Source: an uncultured Blastococcus sp. (GTDB lineage: Bacteria; Actinomycetota; Actinomycetes; Mycobacteriales; Antricoccaceae). From it: a stretch of DNA of 6,698 nt. Of the stretch, positions 1 through 5,222 are shown in pieces (positions within the stretch are counted from its first letter, which is position 1; every line of letters begins with the position of its first letter). Under the pieces are notes generated by a model, which ran no database searches, was not told the DNA's origin, and saw only the letters and a list, made by a program, of their open reading frames with translations. A program made the translations under genes and the position numbers. The stretch spans positions 1 to 6,698 of the forward strand of contig CAMIGT010000075.1 of NCBI GenBank assembly GCA_946221975.1. The letters are read 5' to 3'.

Positions 1-2229
1 TTTTCCTGTCAGAAGATCCTGCAAGGCGGGGGCTTCGCGCCCGGGCCCCGCGGATCGGGCGTTGCCGCCGTACTCGAGCCACTGGTCGCCTCCCATCTCG
101 CCCATCACCCCGACGCCGATCTGGCCAAGCTACAGCTCGCCTACGACAAGGCCGAGTACTACCACCGCGACCAAAAACGTCGCTCGGGCGATCCCTACAT
201 CACCCACCCGCTGGCGGTCGCGGTGATCCTCGCCGACCTCGGCATGGACACCACGACCCTGGTGGCGGCGCTGCTGCACGACACGGTGGAGGACACCGAA
301 TACACCCTTGAGCAGCTGATCGCGGAGTTCGGCCAGGAGGTCGCCCACCTCGTCGACGGCGTCACCAAGCTCGACAAGGTCAAGTACGGCGACGCGGCGC
401 AGGCCGAGACAATCCGCAAGATGCTGCTGGCGATGGCCAAGGACCCGCGCGTGCTGGTCATCAAGCTCGGCGACCGGCTGCATAACATGCGCACGCTGCG
501 CCACCTGCCGCCGGCCAAGCAGGAGAAGAAGGCCCGCGAGACCCTCGACGTACTCGCCCCGCTTGCCCATCGACTCGGTATGTCGACGGTCAAGTGGGAG
601 CTCGAAGACCTCGCGTTCGCGACGCTGCACCCCAAGCGCTACGACGAGATCGCCCGGCTGGTCGCCGAGCGCACGCCCTCGCGCGACTCGTTCCTGGGCA
701 CCTTCATGGACGAGGTGCGCGGCGGGCTGAAGGACGCCGGCATCCACGCCGAGGTGACCGGACGGCCGAAGCACTACTACTCGATCTACCAGAAGATGGT
801 GGTGCGCGGCCGGGAGTTCGATGACATCTACGACCTGGTCGGCGTACGCGTCATCGTCGACAACGTGCACGACTGCTACGCGGCGCTCGGACTGATCCAC
901 TCGACGTGGACCCCGATGCCGGGGCGGTTCAAGGACTACATCGCCACGCCCAAGTTCAACATGTACCAGTCGCTGCACACCACGATGATCGGCCCCAGCG
1001 GACGGCCCGTGGAGCTGCAGATCCGCACCGAGGAGATGCACCGCCTCGCCGAGTACGGCATCGCGGCGCACTGGCGCTACAAGTCCCACGGCGCGGCCGG
1101 CAAGGCCGGCGACGCGCAGTGGGTGCAGCACATGCTCGAGTGGCAAAGCGACACCCACGAGTCCGGCGACTTCATCGACGCGCTCAAGGAGGACCTCGGC
1201 GCGGGGGAGGTCTTCGCCTTCACCCCCAAGGGCTCGGTGATCCGGCTGCCGGAGGGCGGCACGCCGGTCGACTTCGCGTACGCCGTACACACCGAGGTCG
1301 GCCATCGCTGCGTCGGCGCCCGGGTCAACGGCTCGCTGGTGCCGCTGGACTCCAAGCTGCACAACGGCGACGTCGTCGAGATTCTGACGTCGAAGTCCGA
1401 CGCTGCCGCGCCGTCGCGTGACTGGCTGCAGTTCGTCGCCTCCCCGCGCTCCCGCACGAAGATCCGGCACTGGTTTGCCCGGGAGCGGCGCGAGGACGCG
1501 ATCGAGAACGGCCGCGAGTCGCTCACCCGCGCGCTGCGCAAGGCCGGCGTACCGGTGCAGCGCACGCTCGCCGGCGACTCGATCGACAAGGTCGCGCACA
1601 AGCTCTCCTACGACGGGCCCAACGCGCTCTACGCCGCGATCGGCGAAAACCACGTCAGTGCCACAAGCGTGACCGCGAAGGTGGTCGGCGTACTCGCCGA
1701 TGAAGACCGGGCGGCCGTCGATGCGGTCCAGGCCGAGGATGTCGTCGCCCAGAAGCCACGTCGCAGTCGCCGCGACCCGACCAACACCGGGGTTGTGGTC
1801 AAAGGGCACACCGACATCTGGGTCAAGCTCGCGCGCTGCTGCACCCCGGTGCCCGGCGATGAGATTCTCGGTTTCATCACCCGCGGCGGGGCGGTGTCGG
1901 TGCACCGCGCGGACTGCACCAACAGCAAGTCACTGCGCGCCGAGCCGGAGCGGCTGATCGAGGTCGAGTGGGACGCCGGGACGTCGGCGGTGTTCCTGGT
2001 CGCGATCCAGGTCGAGGCGCTGGACCGGCAAGGACTGCTCTCGGACATCACCCGGGTGATCGCCGACGAGAAGGTCAACATCCTGTCGGCCAACATGCAG
2101 ATCGGCAAGGACCGGATCGCGGTCAGCCGGTTCACCTTCGAGCTCGGCGATGCCAAGCACCTAGTGAATGTGCTGCGCAACGTGCGCTCGGTAGACGGCG
2201 TCTACGACGCCTACCGCGTGACGGAGTAG
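1..2229 (+). CDS. rel: Bifunctional (p)ppGpp synthetase/hydrolase Rel (RelA/SpoT family), 5' end outside the window
   Basis: Rel makes (p)ppGpp from ATP and GTP/GDP on starved ribosomes and hydrolyses it otherwise; it is the central stringent-response enzyme. The frame is open from base 1 with 742 codons visible. No in-frame ATG, GTG or TTG lies before base 223, and conserved sequence (VLEPLV, codons 24-29) begins well before that, so the start is upstream of the window. Numbering by visible codon, the HD hydrolase domain shows H69, H93-D94 (HDTVEDT) and D158 (LGDRLHN). The synthetase domain shows GRPKHYYS (254-261), D278, H326 and E338 (VELQIRT). RFKD at 309-312 fits the RXKD signature of bifunctional enzymes. 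TGS follows at about 403-465, then a helical region, the Cys-rich CC/H/C module (C613, C614, H635, C639) and an ACT domain at about 665-742. All catalytic and regulatory parts look intact. The first 20 visible residues are Gly/Pro-rich and not recognisable. Family assignment is essentially certain. Confidence 0.97.
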   Translation, partial: FSCQKILQGGGFAPGPRGSGVAAVLEPLVASHLAHHPDADLAKLQLAYDKAEYYHRDQKRRSGDPYITHPLAVAVILADLGMDTTTLVAALLHDTVEDTEYTLEQLIAEFGQEVAHLVDGVTKLDKVKYGDAAQAETIRKMLLAMAKDPRVLVIKLGDRLHNMRTLRHLPPAKQEKKARETLDVLAPLAHRLGMSTVKWELEDLAFATLHPKRYDEIARLVAERTPSRDSFLGTFMDEVRGGLKDAGIHAEVTGRPKHYYSIYQKMVVRGREFDDIYDLVGVRVIVDNVHDCYAALGLIHSTWTPMPGRFKDYIATPKFNMYQSLHTTMIGPSGRPVELQIRTEEMHRLAEYGIAAHWRYKSHGAAGKAGDAQWVQHMLEWQSDTHESGDFIDALKEDLGAGEVFAFTPKGSVIRLPEGGTPVDFAYAVHTEVGHRCVGARVNGSLVPLDSKLHNGDVVEILTSKSDAAAPSRDWLQFVASPRSRTKIRHWFARERREDAIENGRESLTRALRKAGVPVQRTLAGDSIDKVAHKLSYDGPNALYAAIGENHVSATSVTAKVVGVLADEDRAAVDAVQAEDVVAQKPRRSRRDPTNTGVVVKGHTDIWVKLARCCTPVPGDEILGFITRGGAVSVHRADCTNSKSLRAEPERLIEVEWDAGTSAVFLVAIQVEALDRQGLLSDITRVIADEKVNILSANMQIGKDRIAVSRFTFELGDAKHLVNVLRNVRSVDGVYDAYRVTE

Positions 2230-2299
2230 CGCCGCGGCACCTGCTGGCGTGCGCATCTTGGTCGTGAAAGGTGCAGACGCCTACCGCGTCACCGAGTAA
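2206..2299 (+). repeat. Direct repeat: 3' end of rel (2206-2229) duplicated at 2276-2299
   Basis: The last eight codons of rel, stop included (DAYRVTE-stop, 2206-2229), recur 70 bases downstream at 2276-2299. The two 24-base copies differ at three positions only: GTG/GTC, ACG/ACC and TAG/TAA. All three are third-position changes that leave the peptide and stop meaning unchanged. Because the offset is 70 bases, the second copy is in another frame from the real rel end and is not translated as part of rel. Flanking sequence on either side shows no clear similarity. It could be a scar of an old tandem duplication or of recombination between diverged rel alleles; this reading is inference. Confidence 0.75.
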
Positions 2300-2324
2300 C
2301 CCCGATCCGAGCGTTAATCCTCGG
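2270..2324. terminator. Possible terminator region between convergent rel and the cyclophilin gene
   Basis: Two short hairpins lie in the 98-base convergent gap. The first has a perfect 5-bp GC-rich stem, GACGC (2276-2280) with GCGTC (2286-2290), loop CTACC, and three more pairs (GGT 2270-2272 with ACC 2291-2293) across a 3-base bulge. The second pairs CCGAG (2307-2311) with CTCGG (2320-2324) around an 8-base AT-richer loop. Neither is followed by a T tract on either strand, so this is not a classical intrinsic terminator, although U-poor hairpins are reported in actinobacteria. Position between converging genes is the best argument; the stems are weak. Confidence 0.3.
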
Positions 2325-2327
2325 CGG

Positions 2328-3116
2328 TTAGGCGACGGTGACGGACTCGAGGGTGACCGGCGTTGCAGGGGCGCCGTCTCCCGGGCTGCCCGTGCCGCTG
2401 CCGCTGGGGACGACGCCCGCGGCCGCGATCTGCTTGACCACGTCGAGGCCTTCGCTGACCGTGCCGACCGCCGAGTAGTTCGGCGGGAGCGACGAGCACG
2501 AGGTGTAGCAGATGAAGAACTGGCTGCCGGTCGAGCCGGGCTGGCCGCTGTTGGCCATCGCGATCGTGCCCTCGGGGTAGGGGTCGCTCCCGGTCGGCGG
2601 CTCCTCGGCGTAGCGGTAGCCGGCGCCGCCGGTGCCCGTGCCGGTCGGGTCACCGCACTGCAGTACGCCGAACCCGGCCTCCTCGGTGGTCAGTCGGTGG
2701 CACGGCGAACCGTCAAAGAAGCCTTGGCTGGCAAGGTATTCGAAGCTGTTGACAGCGCACGGAGCGCTCGCGCGGTCGAGGGAGAAGACCATCGCGCCGG
2801 CGCTGGTCGTCACATCGAGCGTGACCGTGCCCTTCTTGGGCACATCGTCTGTCGGCGGCAGGCCCACAGCGAGATCTGAGGTCGGATCGGTCTGGTAGTC
2901 GCACGCGCCGGGCCCGCCGGCCTGGTTGTCCTTGCCGTCGGAGTCGCTGCTGTTGACGACGACGAGAAAGATGATCAGCGCGACTACCAGCAGCCCGGCG
3001 ACTCCCCACATCCACGCCATGCGGTTCTTGCGCTGACGCTCCAGCTCCTCACGCCGCTCGATCTGACGTTCCAGCTTGCGGCGGGCAGCCTCGCGGCGTT
3101 GCTTCTCGGTAGCCAA
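2328..3116 (-). CDS. ppiB: Membrane-anchored extracytoplasmic cyclophilin-type peptidyl-prolyl cis-trans isomerase
   Basis: Cyclophilins catalyse cis-trans isomerisation of X-Pro bonds and assist folding. This 262-residue protein starts with a strongly charged, probably helical or coiled-coil segment (residues 3-32, many R/E/K), then one hydrophobic membrane span (about 34-54) and a polar linker; the cyclophilin domain (about 95-262) should lie outside the membrane. Family motifs are GDPTGTGTGG (155-164), with the HR pair H140-R141 (R141 matching the catalytic Arg of FHRV), Q153 and GSQFF (197-201). The canonical Trp/His loop is replaced by a CYTSCSSLPPNYS-like stretch (203-215). Six cysteines (72, 120, 139, 154, 203, 207) all lie on the outer side. 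The TTG start at 3116-3114 is chosen because AGGAG lies 7 bases upstream and the charged N-terminus begins there. The gene is convergent with rel and divergent from the MBL gene, an arrangement I recall for ppiB in M. tuberculosis. Activity is inferred from the family; the symbol rests on family and gene order. Confidence 0.93.
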   Translation of the reverse strand: MATEKQRREAARRKLERQIERREELERQRKNRMAWMWGVAGLLVVALIIFLVVVNSSDSDGKDNQAGGPGACDYQTDPTSDLAVGLPPTDDVPKKGTVTLDVTTSAGAMVFSLDRASAPCAVNSFEYLASQGFFDGSPCHRLTTEEAGFGVLQCGDPTGTGTGGAGYRYAEEPPTGSDPYPEGTIAMANSGQPGSTGSQFFICYTSCSSLPPNYSAVGTVSEGLDVVKQIAAAGVVPSGSGTGSPGDGAPATPVTLESVTVA

Positions 3117-3123
3117 TTGCGAT

Positions 3124-3128
3124 CTCCT
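3124..3128 (-). promoter_or_regulatory. Shine-Dalgarno AGGAG for the cyclophilin gene
   Basis: Reading the minus strand, AGGAG (3128 to 3124) is followed by seven bases and then the TTG at 3116-3114. No ATG or GTG in this frame sits at a comparable distance, so this site decides the TTG start. Confidence 0.75.
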
Positions 3129-3154
3129 GATGACCTGCGCAGACAGACCCGGAC

Positions 3155-3160
3155 ATTCTA
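3155..3160 (-). promoter_or_regulatory. Candidate -10 box TAGAAT for the cyclophilin gene
   Basis: The minus strand reads TAGAAT (3160 to 3155), one base from TATAAT and a good match to the actinobacterial TANNNT -10 pattern. A start about seven bases downstream would give a leader of roughly 30 bases containing the AGGAG site. I see no convincing -35 hexamer 16-18 bases upstream. The assignment rests on the -10 match and position in the divergent gap. Confidence 0.45.
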
Positions 3161-3176
3161 CGTGGGGACTTTCGCC

Positions 3177-3182
3177 TACCCT
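3177..3182 (+). promoter_or_regulatory. Candidate -10 box TACCCT for a leaderless MBL/hisS/aspS transcript
   Basis: TACCCT (3177-3182) fits the TANNNT -10 pattern. Six bases separate it from the GTG at 3189, so a normal start-point distance would place +1 on or next to the G of the start codon. The bases just before the GTG offer no properly spaced Shine-Dalgarno (a GGA at 3183-3185 is too close). Together these suggest a leaderless mRNA, a common class in actinobacteria. No clear -35 is seen. The downstream genes hisS and aspS would share this promoter. Confidence 0.45.
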
Positions 3183-3188
3183 GGACAG

Positions 3189-3863
3189 GTGCTACTAACT
3201 GGATTTCCCGCAGGCGCCTTTCAGACCAACTGCTATGTGATCGCGGCCGACGAGGGCCGCGAGTGCATCATTGTCGATCCCGGCCAGGATGCCGTGGAGC
3301 CGCTTCGCGAGCTCCTCGCCCAGCACAACCTCACCCCGGCAGCGATCGTGCTGACGCACGGGCACTTCGACCACACCTGGTCGGTGCCGAAGCTGCTCGA
3401 GGAGTACGACGTACCGGTCTACATCCACGCCGAGGACCAGCCCATGGTCGCCGACCCCCTGCAGTGGCACGGTCCGGGCATCCAGCAGATCATCGCGCAG
3501 TCCGGGGAAGAGGCGCCGGTGCTCGATGTCGTCGAGAAGTACGTCGACGGCGACCGCATCGAGGTCGACGGCGTCGGACTCGACGTGCGGCACACTCCCG
3601 GGCACACGCTGGGATCGTCGATCCTGCTGCTAGACCATCCGCAGGCCAAGGTGATGCTGTCCGGTGACACCCTCTTCAACCAGGGCATTGGGCGCACCGA
3701 CCTGCCCGGTGGTGACCACGAGACCGAAATGCGCTCGATTGTCGACGTGTGTCTGTCCTACCCTGACGAGACCGTCGTGCTGCCCGGACACGGTCCCCAG
3801 ACGCAGATCGGTGCCGAGCGCCAGAGCAACCCGTTCATCCTTGAGTACCTGCGGACCCGCTAG
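3189..3863 (+). CDS. MBL-fold metallo-hydrolase, glyoxalase II-like
   Basis: This 224-residue protein is a metallo-beta-lactamase-fold hydrolase of the hydroxyacylglutathione hydrolase (glyoxalase II)-like group; such enzymes hydrolyse thioesters or related substrates with a two-metal centre in the cytoplasm. All expected ligands are visible: H57-x-H59-x-D61-H62 (THGHFDH), H139 (PGHT), D160 (SGDT) and H201 (PGHG). The conserved opening TGFPAGAFQTNCY (4-16) fixes the N-terminus near the GTG at 3189. There is no signal peptide or long C-terminal helical domain of the kind seen in full-length GloB, so the physiological substrate is unclear. Since actinobacteria generally use mycothiol rather than glutathione, a true glutathione thioester is doubtful (inference). 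It is the first gene of a probable operon with hisS, 27 bases upstream of that start, matching the neighbour I recall for hisS in mycobacteria. No signal in the sequence links its chemistry to tRNA charging. Confidence 0.92.
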   Translation: MLLTGFPAGAFQTNCYVIAADEGRECIIVDPGQDAVEPLRELLAQHNLTPAAIVLTHGHFDHTWSVPKLLEEYDVPVYIHAEDQPMVADPLQWHGPGIQQIIAQSGEEAPVLDVVEKYVDGDRIEVDGVGLDVRHTPGHTLGSSILLLDHPQAKVMLSGDTLFNQGIGRTDLPGGDHETEMRSIVDVCLSYPDETVVLPGHGPQTQIGAERQSNPFILEYLRTR

Positions 3864-3874
3864 CGCCGCCTCGC

Positions 3875-3894
3875 ATATCGAAAGGCTTCGATGT
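3875..3894 (+). promoter_or_regulatory. Hairpin over the hisS start: Shine-Dalgarno in the loop, ATG in the stem
   Basis: The hisS Shine-Dalgarno is AAAGG (3881-3885), five bases before the ATG at 3891. The sequence ATCGAA (3877-3882) is perfectly complementary to TTCGAT (3887-3892) around a 4-base AGGC loop; T3876-G3893 (wobble) and A3875-T3894 extend it to eight pairs. The ATG therefore lies wholly inside the 3' arm while the core AGG is in the loop. The MBL stop is at 3861-3863, so ribosomes ending there would cover this stem. Pairing is seen directly; a regulatory role is inference. Confidence 0.45.
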
Positions 3895-5222
3895 CCCGGA
3901 TCACTCCGCTGACCGGCTTCCCTGAATGGCTCCCACGGGAGCGTCTTGTCGAGCAGCAGATTCTCGACGTACTGCGTGAGACCTTCGAGCTCCATGGTTT
4001 TTCCAGCATCGAGACGCGCGCGGTCGAGCCGGTCGACTTCCTGCTGCGCAAGGGAGAGATCGACAAGGAGGTATACGGCGTACGCCGCATCCACGCTGAC
4101 GAGTCGGACGCCGACCAGATGGCGCTGCACTTCGACCTGACCGTGCCGTTCTCGCGCTACGTGCTGGAGAAAGCCGGCAAGTTGGAGTTCCCGTTCCGCC
4201 GCTACCAGATCCAGAAGGCTTGGCGCGGCGAGCGTCCGCAGTTTGGCCGGTTCCGCGAGTTCCTGCAGGCCGACGCCGACATCATCGGTCGCGGTGAGCT
4301 GCCGACGCACTTCGACGCCGAGGTCGTGCTGTTGATCGCCGACATCTTCAGCCGGCTCGACATCGGCTCGTTTGTCATCCGGGTCAACAACCGCAAGGTC
4401 GCCGAAGGCTTCTACCGCGGGCTGCAGATCGCCGACACCGCAGGGGTTCTGCGCGCGATTGACAAGATCGACAAGATCGGCGACCGGGTCCGCGAACAGC
4501 TGCCCGATGAGGTCAGCGACGAGCAGGCCGACAAGGTCATGGCGCTCGCCGCGATCCGTACTACCGACCTGAGCTTCGTCGAGCAGGTGCGCGGCCTCGG
4601 GGTCGAGCACCCGCTGCTCGACGAAGGGCTCGCCGAGCTGGAGGCCGTCATGCAGACCGCGATCGCGGCCGCCCCGAAGGGCGTCGTACTCGCCGACCTC
4701 AGCATCGCCCGCGGCCTGGACTACTACACCGGCACCGTCTACGAGACCAACCTCGAGGGCTTCGAGTCGCTCGGGTCGGTGTGCTCGGGCGGGCGGTACG
4801 ACGAGCTGGCCAGCGACGGCAAGAACACCTACCCAGGCGTCGGTATCTCCGTCGGTGTCTCGCGGCTGATGGCCGTGCTGCTGCGCGATGGCATCGCCGA
4901 CGTGACCCGCGGTGTCCCCACCTGCGTGCTGCTTGCCGTCGGCGACGAAGCGCAGCGCGCCGAGTCCAACGCCCTGGCGAGCACGCTGCGCGCGCGAGGG
5001 ATCAGCGTCGAGGTGTCGCCCAGCGCGGCGAAGTTCGGCAAACAGATCAAGTACGCCGACCGGCGGCAGATCCCGTTCGTCTGGTTCGTCCAGGACGACG
5101 GCAGCCACCAGGTCAAGGACATTCGCTCCGGTGAGCAGGTCGACGCCGACCCGTCGACCTGGACGCCACCCGAGGCCGACCTGCGGCCTCGACTTTCCCA
5201 TCCCCACAAGGAGAATTTGTGA
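3891..5222 (+). CDS. hisS: Histidyl-tRNA synthetase (HisRS), FDLTVPF subtype
   Basis: HisRS, a class II synthetase, attaches histidine to tRNA-His in the cytoplasm. The 443-residue frame shows motif 1 in the N-terminal third ([15 protein letters not shown], 36-50), motif 2 with [13 protein letters not shown] (112-124), the HisRS-specific HisA signature [10 protein letters not shown] (273-282), GGRYDEL (300-306), motif 3 around [11 protein letters not shown] (316-326), and a C-terminal alpha/beta anticodon-binding domain (about 343-418) followed by a short charged tail. Where many bacterial HisRS, including those I recall from mycobacteria and Streptomyces, have LRPEGTA, this one has FDLTVPF (81-87), as eukaryotic-type HisRS and, as I recall, some Micrococcales do. 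The ATG at 3891 is chosen for the AAAGG five bases ahead and the conserved [12 protein letters not shown] opening. It lies 27 bases after the MBL gene and its TGA overlaps the aspS GTG, indicating an operon. Identity is secure; the subtype is seen in the sequence, its phylogeny is inference. Confidence 0.97.
   Translation: MSRITPLTGFPEWLPRERLVEQQILDVLRETFELHGFSSIETRAVEPVDFLLRKGEIDKEVYGVRRIHADESDADQMALHFDLTVPFSRYVLEKAGKLEFPFRRYQIQKAWRGERPQFGRFREFLQADADIIGRGELPTHFDAEVVLLIADIFSRLDIGSFVIRVNNRKVAEGFYRGLQIADTAGVLRAIDKIDKIGDRVREQLPDEVSDEQADKVMALAAIRTTDLSFVEQVRGLGVEHPLLDEGLAELEAVMQTAIAAAPKGVVLADLSIARGLDYYTGTVYETNLEGFESLGSVCSGGRYDELASDGKNTYPGVGISVGVSRLMAVLLRDGIADVTRGVPTCVLLAVGDEAQRAESNALASTLRARGISVEVSPSAAKFGKQIKYADRRQIPFVWFVQDDGSHQVKDIRSGEQVDADPSTWTPPEADLRPRLSHPHKENL
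5205..5221 (+). promoter_or_regulatory. aspS Shine-Dalgarno AAGGAG within a small start-site hairpin
   Basis: AAGGAG (5208-5213) lies five bases before the GTG at 5219 and fixes that start. CACAA (5205-5209) is perfectly complementary to TTGTG (5217-5221), with an optional G5210-T5216 wobble, so GGAG sits in the loop and the GTG start together with part of the overlapping hisS TGA sits in the 3' arm. The 5-bp stem is weak. It repeats the arrangement at the hisS start. The Shine-Dalgarno is convincing; the hairpin's role is inference. Confidence 0.6.

Noticed and set aside
1..62. Possible frameshift at the start of the visible rel: the first 20 codons are Gly/Pro-rich, while frame 3 gives an Arg-rich peptide more like the basic N-terminal region of actinobacterial Rel.
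   Set aside because: Conserved Rel sequence is in frame 1 from about base 50 onward and N-terminal regions vary widely; without upstream sequence a frameshift cannot be supported.
130..1905. Long open frame on the minus strand opposite rel, and similar long antisense frames opposite hisS (3630-5207) and aspS (5642-6691).
   Set aside because: These are shadows produced by GC-rich codon bias; the opposite strand carries clearly conserved genes and these translations have no recognisable motifs.
223..2229. GTG at 223 as the rel start.
   Set aside because: It falls inside the HD domain and would remove H69 and the conserved VLEPLV segment, both clearly in frame upstream.
2230..2254. Stem-loop just after the rel stop (GCAC 2237-2240 with GTGC 2249-2252).
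   Set aside because: Only four pairs plus two beyond a bulge, and no T tract; too weak to call as a terminator by itself.
2249..2299. A 16-codon mini-ORF (GTG at 2249) ending in the duplicated DAYRVTE-stop.
   Set aside because: It has no Shine-Dalgarno and is too short to support; its ending is explained by the repeat.
3099..3863. A longer MBL protein starting at 3099.
   Set aside because: It would overlap the cyclophilin start and add about 30 residues unlike the family; the conserved opening TGFPAG begins right after the GTG at 3189.
3864..3890. Histidine-responsive leader (T-box or His-rich attenuator peptide) before hisS.
   Set aside because: The gap is only 27 bases, with no leader ORF, no run of His codons and no room for a T-box.
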